64,000 nucleotides of DNA from Acridotheres tristis (lineage: Eukaryota > Chordata > Aves > Passeriformes > Sturnidae): positions 39,359,154-39,423,153 of the forward strand of contig CM072887.1 in NCBI GenBank assembly GCA_037013685.1, given 5' to 3'. A program made the translations under genes and the position numbers. The notes beneath the pieces were generated by a model. That model ran no database searches and was not told where the DNA came from. It saw only the letters and a program-made list of their open reading frames with translations. Below, piece by piece: positions 1 through 11,195 of the stretch (positions are counted from its first letter, which is position 1; each line of letters starts with the position of its first letter).

Positions 1-3000
1 CTCCCGTGCAAGAATGCAGCACTGCATTCCTGCCTTAATGAAGTTAATATTGCTGGAATGTCAACCTGCAATGTAAGCCTCCATCTATAAAAACAAAGAG
101 GTATTTCCCTCCCCAGTCCTACTGCTTTGTGGATGGCTTTGGTTTTTTTTCCTTACACTGGATTAGTGATGACACCCTAAGAGATCTTTTGCCAGATACT
201 AAAACTGTCTGCTTTGAAAATAAGCATCTCTAACAGATATGAGGGCACCAAACTGCAGCACCTCTGAGCAGTGCCGTAAAGGACAATATAGAAATGCACA
301 GATGGCCCTCTTTCTAGGGAAGAATAAATTTGATCTGTGGATCCAAACAGGGCTGGATACTCAGCAGGTACAAACTGTCATTGCTTCACTGGCCTCATCT
401 GAAGGACAAGTGAAAGATATGGAGAAGCTGACTGAGGAGCATGCATGCATAAAAATACACTCTCATCCACCTGCAGCTACTGACATCGAGTTCATGAATC
501 TCAGGACTGTATCTTTGTATATTACAAATACATCAGCTTCTCTTGAAAGGCTCCCCCATGTATGTATGTACAGATATCAGGCCTGGCACAACTCATCAGT
601 GCACTGCAATCCCAAGAAATGCATCTGGACAGCAAGCTCCTTTGCAGTAAGGCAATTTACATATTTCTCCCAATTTCACCTTTAAGAATTCTCAAATGAG
701 ATTGAAACTTTATGCTGTGAAAATCACATTTCAAAATAAGCAGCTACCAGATATGAAAAACACTTCTGTTCTGCAAAATCAGCTTAGCAAATTTTATGTA
801 TTTTAAAAAAATATAGGATACACATTGTTGAAAAAAAATAATGTGTCAGGTCCCCAGTTAGAAAAAGGTGACATAGTTCCAGTGAGTGATGCAAACTTAC
901 AGTAGGCACTATTTACACTGCAGGAAAAATGGGAATAGAAAATTATGGCTGTAATACAGGGTCAAATCAGTTCAGAGTCACTGTAAATCTAAAGGCCATT
1001 ATTCTGCATTAACCAGTTCCTTCTCATCTCATTTTTTATGAAAAGTAAGTTCTCTGCATAAAAGCTAAGTCATGGCAAATGCCAAAAACCTGTTCTCCTC
1101 CTGTGCCTATTGTGGGCTAGGAGCACCAAGAAATTCCACAAAGGTGTCCTACCAAGAGTCAGAGCTTAAGCCCCATAGGCAATGAGGAAGATCCCATTAA
1201 CAAATCTGGCTGAGTCATGTACATTTTAGCAATGCAACCAGACAGTTCAGAAGAATAGGATCCAAATAAAATATGAATTGGTGCAAAGTCAAATTTCCAC
1301 GTAGCAATTTCCACTGCCTAAAAGAGAAGGGAAAAAATTATCCATGGCTATTGTGCTTAACTTCCCAGATGCTTCAAGAAGCTTTATGGCAACACTACTT
1401 CTGAGAAAGAGAGATGGAGCAGGACAGGGGGATCGCTAGGGTTGGGAAGAGCTGAAGCTTAAAAAAAACAAAAAACAAAGAAACCCCACACTAAAAAATA
1501 CATGTGCTGTAGACCTCACATAACCTGAACACCAGCATGGATTTTTTTTGTTTGTTTATTGAAGAGCTGGCAAGCTCTTCTTTTGCATGTGGATCTCCCC
1601 AGGCTTCCAAGCAATTTAGGAAAATCACTACCCACGTGGCACCTGCTCCCACCACATCTGCATAACTTCTCAATGCTCCTGGTGTTACTTTTCAAGACAA
1701 TAGAAAGAAACGTTGTCCACTTTCTGATATGTGGTTGATCAGTTTACTAAAGGGTCTAAAAGAACTTGGTTCAGGATAACCTTGTGTTTTTAGCTTTATT
1801 TGGAAAGTACATATATCCCAAGTGAAGGGAAGAATCACAACAGAGGCTGGGAGTAAAGCAAGGGAGGTCCTAGCTGAGGTCACTTTCTCTGGGGATAGAC
1901 ACAAGGCATGTGGAGGGTAGCATGAAAAGAGACAATATCAAGAAGCCTGAGATCATGTGGTGTTAGGAACTGTTGAGGTCTGAACACTGAGCTAAAGTCT
2001 CAGTCATTGCTGGTAATGGATAGGTACTGCAAGAATTTTATGTTGGCATCTTACATTTAGCAACACAGCATGCCCAGGCAAAGATCTTCAGACCTCAGCA
2101 GTGTCACGGGGGATTCTTCTGCACAAGAAGAGCTGCAGAACCATTCTCAGCACTACTCATCCAGGGGCAAAAAAACCCTTTGCAATTCTCAGGCAGGAGA
2201 GCACTTGGCTGGATGTTGTACTGATACCAAAGGAAAAATGATTGACAGCAGGTACAGGCAAAAAACTGCCTTCATAGGAAGAGACCATGTAACTCCTTTC
2301 AAGGAGTACTTTATACTCTCTGGACATCTGAACCTGAAATTCCCTGTAGGTGGTACATTTCTTCAGGTGTTTTTCTTATGCTGCATTTAACTTGTCTGAG
2401 GTACCAAAGTGAATGTAACAGAGTTGTACCTTAGGTTAGTATGCAGGAGAAATTCGTAAGGGAGATTCAACTATACAAGCAGATTTAAGAGAGGACAGGT
2501 AAGAAGCAGGGATAGTGAAGAACTGGTGTGTAGAAATAATCATAAGGTATTTCAGAGAACTTTTGTTATTTGTTTCCAAGAGACCCTTTGTTATAAGAGA
2601 TACTCCTGTAATATAAAGATAACCTGGTATATTCTGTCCATGAGCTTCAGTACTGGAGGATACAGAGATGCAGAAGAGTTAACTGGAGGCAGAGTGGTTT
2701 TGGCAGAGTTAATCACTGAGCTCCTTGGTAAAGCATGTGCTGGGAAGCATGGGCCTGGCAAGGTGAGTAGCCATAGCTTTAAAAAACCAAGTATCATCCA
2801 TGAGGCAGAGGAGTTGAAGCAAAGGGATTCAGTTTCATTACAAAAGCCAGCCTGATAAATTCATGAGAGGACAGAGAGATAGTGGCAGGGTATAGGAGCT
2901 GCAGTCTTGCCCCTTCCCAATTGAAGGCTTCCATCTGCTTAGGTCAAGCAAGGTTTGCTCCTAGAAAGGCATCACCCAAAACTCAGGATCAAAAGGATCT

Positions 3001-3241
3001 GGGTTATAAAAACAAAGGAAACCTGGTTGTTCTTTGTCTGCTGACAATCAGTTTTGCTTTAGAAGACTGAATGTGTTGCTGCACACACTTTCTGATAACA
3101 AGGGGGAAACCTCCTGCAGGGTGCTAGATAAAGTTGACCCCACAGGAGGATTTGCCATATAAGACCCTGCTGCTGAAGCCTGTGGAACCAGATTGAACCT
3201 GGCAGGGTTGCAGGATCTTTCACTGAGCAAACTACGAGTTT

Positions 3242-3264
3242 AAAAAAAAAAAAAAAAAAAAAAA
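3242..3264. repeat. Poly(A) run, 23 bases
   Basis: An uninterrupted run of 23 A's follows gagttt. It could be the tail of a plus-strand retrocopy, but I see no target-site duplication and recognise nothing in the 200 bases before it. A simple homopolymer tract is the safer reading. Confidence 0.9.
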
Positions 3265-3501
3265 GGCACTTCAGCAGAGCAGGAGAACATAAGGTATAGC
3301 CTGCCTGATGATCCATGACAAAACTAGAAGAGCAACATGTACCAAGGTTTGTAAGACCTCCCATTAATGCACATTCGTGAACTTGATTTTCAAAGTGATC
3401 AACTTCTTACAGACACCAGTTTTTTTTCTCCTCAGATATATTTGGTTGAAGCAGTTTTCCTCTTGAGAATAAAAAAGCAGTTCAAGAGCAGAAGGGATGA
3501 A

Positions 3502-3552
3502 AAATTCTATCCTGACATAGATAAATTCTATCCTGACAAAAGCTCTATCCTG
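3502..3552. repeat. Short 21-bp-period tandem repeat
   Basis: aaattctatcctgaca occurs at 3502 and again at 3523, and a third partial copy (tctatcctg) begins at 3544. This is a local duplication without evident function. Confidence 0.85.
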
Positions 3553-6184
3553 TTACTGTTACCCTTAATCCTGAAGCTCGCCCTCAGCATCTGCAACAGC
3601 GGGAAGAGAAGGCAACACATTTAGGCATCAAATGCTGGGAAACTCATTCCAAGACTTACAACTCATATCTTACAGGATTCATGGTTTGCAGCTTCCATGG
3701 TGCTTCACAGTGCTGTTTCCCTTTTTGGCACACTTAGGGGTTAAACTTCTGTTTATGATTAAGGACCCCAACCTCTCTCCCTCACACACATACTTACTAT
3801 GAGACCAACTGAGCATTAGTGTATCTGTACAACGTCTGCAGGTCAAATGGGCTCCTAATCCAGATAATCCATGCGGTGTGATTGGCTACAGTTCTGTGGA
3901 AATCCTTTAATTTTCATTCTCTTGCTACTGCTGACAGTCAGGGTTTTGTTGACAAATTAGCAGCAAAGTAATGGATGCAGGTAGATTAGAACACCTTGTT
4001 TTGCATGTGGCAGTATCAGACCACCAAAAAATAAATACACATTAAGAAGCCAGGAAAGATATAATTATTAAAACAGGGTGGCTGTTTTTTAAAAAATGTC
4101 TCCTTGAAGCTGCAGCACAGAGGTGAAAGCATGATGAAGAAGAGATTTACCTTGTTCAAAAATAGAGATGCTTTCTCTCCATTTCTAGGATACCTAGCTC
4201 AGCCCTTCCTGACAGGCCAGGTCCAGGCCTCCCCTTCACAGCCTCTGTGGGATGCACACTGAGTTGATACTCAGCCAACTTAAGCATCCACAAGACAACT
4301 CTAGGAATGCAAAACTTACCCAGGCCTCCTTGCCACCTGACCTGAGCACTTCCCTTTTTTGAGATGACAGTTTGTTGTGAAGTCAAAAATCCCTGAGAAG
4401 CAGGCAATGCCTTAAAGGCTACTTCCAAATGCCAGACTCAGAGTGCTACACTTGCTATAGAAGCAAGACCTCAGCTACCCCAGGCAGCAAGGGAGATGAT
4501 CACCAGTCTGTTAACCAAAACAATGCAGAGAGAGACCAAGTCGTGGAAAAAGTATTTCCATTCAGAAAGCAAATAACCAACCCCCAAAACAAACAAAAAA
4601 ATGTTAATTCAAGCTACTGGACTCTTGTAACTCTTTTCCCTGACTTTTAAAGAGCTATCTGGAAGAATTAGCTGCTGTAAAAAGGAAGAATACTTTCATG
4701 AAGTGAGAAGACTGTTTCCACTTAAAGCTAAAGTCTAGTCACAACAGCTTTATTATGCTCTTTGGGATGCAGTGGTTACAATGCATTTCCAACAGGTTGA
4801 AAGACATCTGCTACAACAGGGTATTTTGGGACCAGAACCGCCCGTGCTTGGCAGGGTGAAGGAAAGTGCTTCACAGAAAAGGTGTGAGGGAAGCAAAAAA
4901 TGGAACAAAAAACATGTGAAGGGGGGAAAAAGTGAAAGAAACATGGGAAGAACAGGAGAAGAATTAAAAGAAAATAGGAATGAAATTGCTCTGTCTTACA
5001 GGAGGGGACAAGGGTTCCAATTTCAGCCAAGATATCCTGCAAGTGGAATAGGCAAACCTGGTGTTAAAATGTCTCAAAGGGGAGGACTCAGAAACACAGA
5101 TTTATGAAAAAAGTTAAGAGCATTCAGGTCTCTTCACATTAAAAAAACAAACCTGCGCTGGTTTAAAGCATGTGTATATTAGGTTTAAGGAAACTCTTGG
5201 AGACTTTACAAACCTTATGGAGATAAAAACATTATGTTCCTCTCAGTTTGAATACTACACTCAAAAAAGGTAGTTCTTACAGAATGAGAGCATAAAGGAA
5301 GTGACACAAACTTAGGAAAAAAACTTATTTTATCCTACATATTTATAAAGAGGCAAAAGAAACCTTCTTTAGAAGGACTTACAAAACACTACTGCAATTT
5401 CAATGAAATATCTAGAACTGCAATAGTAAATAACACACTGGAGAAAAATTTTTGGAGGAGTGACAAGTCTTTTAGTGCTTTTGGAAACGTCGGGAGGCAA
5501 AATAAACAAGACAACAGATCCATTTCTAATTACTAAGAGTTGGGGTGTGGGAGGGAATGACAATGCTTACACCATACCAGAAATTTGATCTCTCATATCA
5601 ATTTGCTTCTTTAAGGCATCATCTTAACACCATTTTCTGGCCAATACTAAGCCATAGAACCAAGCAAAGTGGACTTTAATTCATGGACTAAGAAGTTTTG
5701 CATTTCCCATGCAATATTTCAAAATCCAGTGTGTCCCACACATGCATTCAGTCCCTTAGAATCATTTGAGTTTCCTCCCCAGTGCCACATTCTTCGCATG
5801 TGACTTCAGAAGATAAGTAACACTTTCAGCCTCAAAGTCCTTTTAAAACCCACCTCCTGTTCAATAGCCATAGTTTTGAATATAGAAACAAATATGTTGA
5901 CTAGCAACTCCCACTACAGGAGAGAGAGAAAGACCCCAAAAGAGGTGGAATCTAAGAACAAAGGTGGAGAACAAAAGCCCCCCTTTACTCAATTTGTCTG
6001 CCCACATACCAAAGATCAAAAGAGCTCTGGGAAGGCTCTGCATAATCTACATACTTGGTGACCTTATTACAATCAAATTCCCCCTGCAGGCACAGCCACT
6101 GTGTATATATGCACACACAGTAAATACACAAGCGGGTCTGTGGATGTTTGCCAAGTCACTTGCTCGTGCATTGAGTTTGCTTAC

Positions 6185-6275
6185 TTTTAACAATGCTGAG
6201 GCCAAAGAAGTGAGGCTCTTTAATCTTCACTAAATCACAAACTTGCTGAAAGAGCTCCTGTCCAGTGGCTTTGAC
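6185..6275 (-). CDS. FRMD1: FRMD1 second coding exon (FERM F1 lobe)
   Basis: The minus-strand acceptor (ggttgtgtctttcag) opens a 91-nt exon in phase 0 that closes at a gtaagc donor after one base of the next codon. It encodes 30 residues. VKATGQELFQQVCDL supplies the helix of the F1 ubiquitin fold, and KIKEPHFFGLSIV gives the conserved H-F-F-G-L turn of the FERM domain. The V-K start continues directly from the previous exon (residue 32 to 33). ATGQELFQQ separates FRMD1 from FRMD6, which has a different sequence here. The frame is intact with no stops, and codon use is normal. Alternative identity: another FRMD1/6-type FERM protein. The following exon must begin in phase 1 and is outside the window. 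Confidence 0.9.
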
Positions 6276-9200
6276 CTGAAAGACACAACCAATCCAACAT
6301 TACAGATGGCTCACACACCTGGATGGAGCAACTCCAAAAAGAAGAGTTGCAGGCCAATACATTTTTAGGTACCAAAGCACAATACCCAAACACAACCACA
6401 CCAGAGAACATGCTTTGTTTTCAGTATTATTGCTATTATCATAGAATAATAATAATTAATATTTACAGAAATGAAAATACTTCTCTCTTGCAGAGTTTTT
6501 TTTTGAGAAAATAAAAAAAAAGCAAACCCAAAACCAAAAGTTTTCATTCAGGAGAAACAAAAATACCCAAACAAACACAAGACTCTGAGTAGCTCATAGA
6601 TTAGAGATGTGGTTGTTCTGTACCCCACACAGAAGAGCTTGCTCTGTCTCCTGCTGACTTCTAGTCACACAGCCATTAACATCTTCATCTTTAGCAGCTG
6701 TTACCAGAAGCCTGTAAGCCCTTGCCTGTTTCCCTGCACACTGAGACCTCTGATACCCCTGCCTCCTGTAATGCACAGACTTCCCACAGAAAGAGCATGG
6801 TTCTGGTTAAATGCATGTGCAGACCTGGATGTGTACTATGACTGGAAGATTACCCCACTAAGTGTCCCATCTATAGCCTCATTTCCCCCTCCCACTGCAC
6901 CATCCCAGGAACACTGACAGAAACCACAGGCACACACAGAAACTCCCCAGCCCACACGGGCATGGGGGTAGGAGTTCAGAGAAAGAGCAGATGGGGAGAA
7001 CAGAACAGCACTAGCACAGACAACCTCAGCTCAGGCCATGGTGCAGCCAGGTGCAGCTGCAAAATGGGCCAGGACCTTGGAATTTCATTACTCCTCTGCT
7101 GGATGATGCAGATTAGCAGTGCCAGGAGCAGCTGTCTGCAGGGGTATAGTGCAGTGCTACCTACTGAGCAAAAAAGATGACAGGGCAGAAGTTCACTGCT
7201 TAATTCTCCTATGAGCCAACCACCATCCTAATTTTTCAAGCTCTTTTAGTGTAGGTGTGCCACACACCCCAGAAACTGGCTTGCACTCGCCACCCTGCCC
7301 CAGGAGGTACCATGTCACTAGACATGGACAATGGGAAACAGGAGGTCATTTAAGTACTCATTTTCTTCTACTTGACAAGGCGTCAGTAGCCAGACACTCA
7401 CTACTGTTTTATCAGGAGCTTTGAAGCCTGCACTACACCAATGCAAACAAGTGCAAGCTTTGAGCAGGGAGGAGGTAGTGCACAGTTCTGATAAGACCCA
7501 AAACCACATCTGGGTCTTATTATGAGTCTCCGTGTGAGACTGCACCCTTTAAGTCTTGCACCTAGATGCAGTGTTTGGTCAGACACCCAGAACATACATT
7601 TGGAAGGTAAAGTTGGGCACAGAGCAGTCTCCTTTGCCAAAGAAGCAAGCTCTGAGCGTGTTCTCCTACCCGGGAAGGATTTGCTAAGAAAGATGTGACC
7701 TACCTCTAGCCAGAATGGTTATGGGCATACAAGAGTCACTGGCAGCACAGGACTCTGTAAATGTTACACAAATAGATGGATTTTCTAAGTGTCAAGCTTT
7801 CATACCTAAGGGAAGAAAAACCTGCTTTAAGATACTTATTTCTAGGCAACTGAGCACTTCAAGTGACAGTTTTGTGGCACTCAGCTCTAAAGAGTGGTTT
7901 AAGCAGATTTCTTGCACAACAGGTATGTTACTACCACCTTGTCGATTCTCCTCCTGGCACTTCCCTGCTATATCAAGTTCTACTCCCAGCCTTAAAGGCT
8001 ATGCAATACCAATCACATTTGCAATTGCTGCTCCCTCCTCCTACTCTCCCCTCTGCTTAAAGCAACCAATACTTCCCTTTGCATTTTTCATCTGGGCGCT
8101 TCTCTTTGGACTTTCCTCCCCATGTATATGGTTCCTGTGCCAAGATTGATCCCAGAAATGCTATGACTCATTCTTTCCACTGATACTCAGCTTTGCCCCA
8201 TGTCAGACTCAGGGCTTCTTTACACGTGAAATTTAGTCCAAAGTGAAATCCAGTGCAAGTTTACAGAAGGTAACTGCTACTCCAAGGTCATTCTGTGTAC
8301 AGATATTCACGTGCATTAGTTGCCTATATCTATATTTCTTGGTAAATATGCTTTGAAACATCAGCTCTCCTGTTCACAGAGCAACTGAAAGACCTCAGAC
8401 CTATGCTTGCCATTCACCAACAGCCAGGACCTCACCAGACTTCCTCCACTCCAAAAATTTCTCCCACTTTGCCCTGCCCTCCTCAGGGCAGCTGGTGAGC
8501 TGCAGCACCCACTAGTCCCCCTCAGTGAACTGCTTCTCCTCATGTTCACAGCTGGTCCCAAGAAGGCAGTTTTACTCCTCACCATCCCCCCAGGTTCATT
8601 GTACATTCAGAAAGGTAGACATTGAAGCTAATTAAGAGATACTTGATTGTGGGTGAAGAAAATTGAAAATGGCTCCTGCTCTTCCCTGTTCAACAGCACT
8701 CTGTGAATGGTGTAAGACAAATCCATTTTAAAGAGCAAGCCTCAATCTATATGTGACCACATAAAACACATATAGGTAAACTCTTATCTGGAAGGGTGGA
8801 ATTTATATGGGAGGAGGGAAGGAGCGTTTACCTGCATAAACACTGTGCTTATCATGGAAAGGATCTATAATTTATTCTGCTGGAAAGATAACCATTCCTA
8901 CCTACCTCACTGAGCTGCAAGCTTATTTAGTATTTGCATTCCACAGTGAAGAGGTTAAAAGGCTTTGGAAATCTTTAGTGGCTGCATTATTATTCTAATA
9001 AATGCACAAAGTATCATCTGTGGTTGTGCTAATTACATTTGGGTTGTACCAACATCACTAGAAAATTGCCTTGATGTTTCTTTAAAAAAGAAAGATCTTT
9101 CCAGCTGTGAAATCTTAATTTTTGTTGCTGTTTTGAATGAGTGTTGTGGTAAAGTCAGAAGCCAAATGAAAAGCTGTTTCTGGTGACTTGCCCAGCTGTA

Positions 9201-9559
9201 ACAGGTCATGTTTCACTCTCTATGCAATTAGGACACAACTGTGTGTTGAGGTCTCATGTTTTGGCACAGGCAGCTATTCCCTTTCACATGCAGGCATCTC
9301 CAAGTACACACTTTCCAAATTTCCCAGACACGAAATAAAGGGGCATCAGAAATGACAAGAGCAAATGTCTTTAAAAGGAATACAAAGGGGTGCTGCAGAG
9401 AGGATTCCTCTGCAGGACAGTGTGGTGATGGACAATGCACCCCAGATTTTTGGAGAGGCAGCAACCTGGGACAGGACAGGGGAACAGGATGGGAAACAGC
9501 ACTGTTCCTCTGTCCCTCTCTGTGCTCAGTGAAAAAGAATTTCTTATGCTTATTAAATA

Positions 9560-9690
9560 TTTTGGAGGTATTAAAAAACACATGCAGATGTAGCATTTAG
9601 GCACCAGGTTTAGTAGTGGACTTGGCAGGGTCATGTTTTCAGGTGGACTCAATCTTAAGAGTCTTTCTCACCTCAAATTTATTTTATGAC
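9560..9690 (+). mobile_element. CR1 LINE 3' end fragment (diverged)
   Basis: Reading the plus strand, ttggaggtattaaaaaa, then gcagatgtagcatttagg, then gtttagtagtggacttgg, then aggtggactcaatctt follow in the order of the CR1 3' untranslated region (ggaggtgtttaaaagacg, gatgtggcgcttagg, gtttagtggtggacttgg, ggttggactcgatgatctt). Only the terminal 130 bases or so remain. Heavy divergence marks an old CR1-X/Y-like copy. It lies antisense to FRMD1 inside an intron. Confidence 0.75.
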
Positions 9691-10554
9691 AAACCGCAGG
9701 TTTTCGTGATTTACTGCAGCATGACCCAGTGGTGAAGGAACAGTTGTGTGCTCCATTCAGGCACAGCGAGGAGCAGTAACAGTGTCAGCCCTGCTGGCTC
9801 ACTGCCCTCCTGCACGCCAGCCTGCACCTTCCCCATGGCCAGCTCCGCTATCTCCCATCTTTAGCCTCCCTGATAAGAGCCATAAGAAGGTGAGATTTAG
9901 GGTCAGCTGCAACAGACCATTACCCAGGCCTGTACACCTGCTGCCAAGAACTTAATGAAATCATCGTTTTCTGCCTTGCAAAAAAGCCAGCAGATTGCAG
10001 AAGCCTTCTGGGGCAGACGATGGGCTGGGTTTGAACCAGTAACCTAGAAGCAGAGCGTCCCAGATTTTTCTGTTAAAGCTTTATTCCATCCAGCCCTTGA
10101 GGCTGTTTCAGTTAAGGACGCTACACTTACACACAGCAGGTAGGAAAATTCCGACATGGATTTTGAAGATTAGCACGCATAGTTTCAAAAGCCACCGTTT
10201 CAATCAAGTACTTAAAATAACAGTTCACCTCAACTGTCTTCTCCCCCTCCTCATCCCAAAGCCGGGGGAAAAAACCTACCCAAAACAAAGCCAAATCTCC
10301 CCAGCCCACACATGAGTGCACGCACACGCTCACAGGAGAGCACTTATCTTTGAGACTTGCTTGTCCTCTGAACGCCAAGTGCCTCTTGTCAGCTCAGTTT
10401 CTCACAAGTTCAAGGAGCAGCCGGCATTGCACAAAGAGGCCCCGTGCTGTGCAGACACCGTGCCACCCTGGGCAGCCAGCTGAGCTGGCCCTGCTGTCAC
10501 TCATCCACTCTTGGAGACATTCGAGGCAGCAATCAAAGAAATGGAGCGACTTAC

Positions 10555-10576
10555 CTCGATTTTTTGTGTATGAGTA
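10555..10576 (-). other. Candidate 22-nt frame-shifting microexon in FRMD1
   Basis: On the minus strand an excellent acceptor (ttttttccctcctcttcag) and an excellent donor (CGAG then gtaagt) bracket only 22 bases. It lies in the intron between the two coding exons, both of which use phase 0 at this junction. Including 22 bases would shift the frame and reach a TGA inside the exon at 6275..6185, so it would act as a poison exon or belong to a non-coding isoform. FERM relatives have no such insertion at this point. Support is splice-site quality only. Confidence 0.35.
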
Positions 10577-11030
10577 CTGAAGAGGAGGGAAAAAACCCCA
10601 CCCTCAATGGCTCTTTGCTTTGGACTCTTTGAAGGGATCTGTAGGCTATCAAAACCAGGGATAGCTGGACTCTTTACAAGAGTAAACTGTCATATGTTGG
10701 GTACACTTGCTAAGTAATCAAGGTATTTCAGGTTCCATTTTTTAAAAACTATTGGATTATTACCATTATTATTACCAGCAAAGCCATTCAGAGATAATAA
10801 AACATAAATAACAACAGAAAAAGAGGAGAACCCCACCCTTCAACACAGCAATGACTTTTAAAGAACTCTGCAAATGAGCTGAAGCTGCCCAACTAGAAAA
10901 TGGAGCACCAATTACCCTAAGCTGGCTAATAGCCTTTTGGTCAGCAGACCTGCACCAGGCTTTGGGAAGAACAATGGGAGCTCACAAAACTGAACCGTGG
11001 CCGCGATGCAGCGACCTCCCGGCCACTCAC

Positions 11031-11126
11031 CCCGACGGCCAGGCTGAGCTGCTCACGGGTGGGCAGGAACACACAGACGCTCCGGAGCTCTGGCTGCATC
11101 CTGCCTGCCAGCAGTGTCCTGCTCAT
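11031..11126 (-). CDS. FRMD1: FRMD1 first coding exon (start of FERM F1 lobe)
   Basis: The exon encodes exactly 32 residues from ATG at 11126 to a GTGAGT donor at 11030..11025 and ends in phase 0. Residues 15-32 read RSVCVFLPTREQLSLAVG, the first two beta strands of a FERM ubiquitin-like F1 lobe. The FRMD6 equivalent, as I remember it, also starts with a short N-terminus and is interrupted at the same place, just before a V-K pair. The acceptor at 11196 is strong, and an in-frame stop lies between it and the ATG, so this start is preferred. The next coding exon is at 6275..6185, about 4.8 kb away. Identity as FRMD1 rather than FRMD6 rests mainly on that next exon. Confidence 0.85.
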
Positions 11127-11195
11127 GGTGGGCAGCTCCACAGGGGCTGGGGTCTTCTCTCCAGACAGGTGTCAGGCTCCCTTCATCCCATGTAC
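11127..11195 (-). other. FRMD1: FRMD1 leader part of the start-codon exon, with two mini uORFs
   Basis: The minus-strand acceptor cttgccttttcaacag places the exon's first base at 11195. The 69 bases before the start codon contain ATG GGA TGA and, overlapping it, an ATG followed by three codons and TGA. The frame of the main protein also meets a TGA upstream of its ATG inside this exon, which supports the protein starting at 11126. Mini uORFs of this kind often reduce translation of the main frame; here that is inference. Confidence 0.65.

Larger units (their letters stand above)
1..6184 (-). other. FRMD1 intron after the second coding exon (left part of window)
   Basis: No continuation of the FERM domain was found on the minus strand here. 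The stretch holds a 23-base A run at 3242..3264 and a short 21-bp-period repeat at about 3502..3552. Several open frames occur, the longest 148 codons on the plus strand at 239..685. That frame shows no family motif and has no splice context, so I treat it as chance. No RNA gene or clear mobile element was seen. Confidence 0.65.
6276..11030 (-). other. FRMD1 intron between the two coding exons
   Basis: This intron of about 4.75 kb contains the candidate microexon near 10.56 kb and a CR1 3' end at about 9.56-9.69 kb. A small inverted repeat (ctgcagag ... ctctgcag) lies around 9392..9414. The remaining sequence shows no recognisable gene or RNA. Open frames of 70-140 codons in it have no family resemblance and no convincing splice boundaries. 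Confidence 0.75.

Noticed and set aside
239..685. 148-codon plus-strand frame
   Set aside because: No recognisable domain, no promoter or splice context, and it is antisense to FRMD1 in an intron; a frame of this length is expected by chance in a 64-kb window.
898..941. Minus-strand gtaagttt donor with possible acceptors nearby
   Set aside because: The bracketed sequence has stops in the needed frame and no FERM similarity.
1159..1317. Minus-strand acceptor (ccttctcttttag) followed by 52 open codons to a TGA, in the FRMD1 intron
   Set aside because: The open frame does not match the phase needed after the 6185 donor, the phase-correct frame stops after a few codons, and the sequence shows no FERM similarity.
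3046..3264. Possible retrocopy ending in the 23-base A run
   Set aside because: No target-site duplication, no recognised parent gene or SINE in the preceding 200 bases.
4321..4342. Another 22-base minus-strand segment between a cag and a strong gtaagtttt donor
   Set aside because: The acceptor lacks a pyrimidine tract (it follows a purine-rich run), so only the donor is convincing.
10941..10964. Minus-strand codons reading QSLVQVC next to the first FRMD1 coding exon, resembling the FRMD6 stretch LLVQVC
   Set aside because: It is followed at once by a stop, lies in the intron past a strong GTGAGT donor, and the true homologous segment is found intact at 6275..6185.
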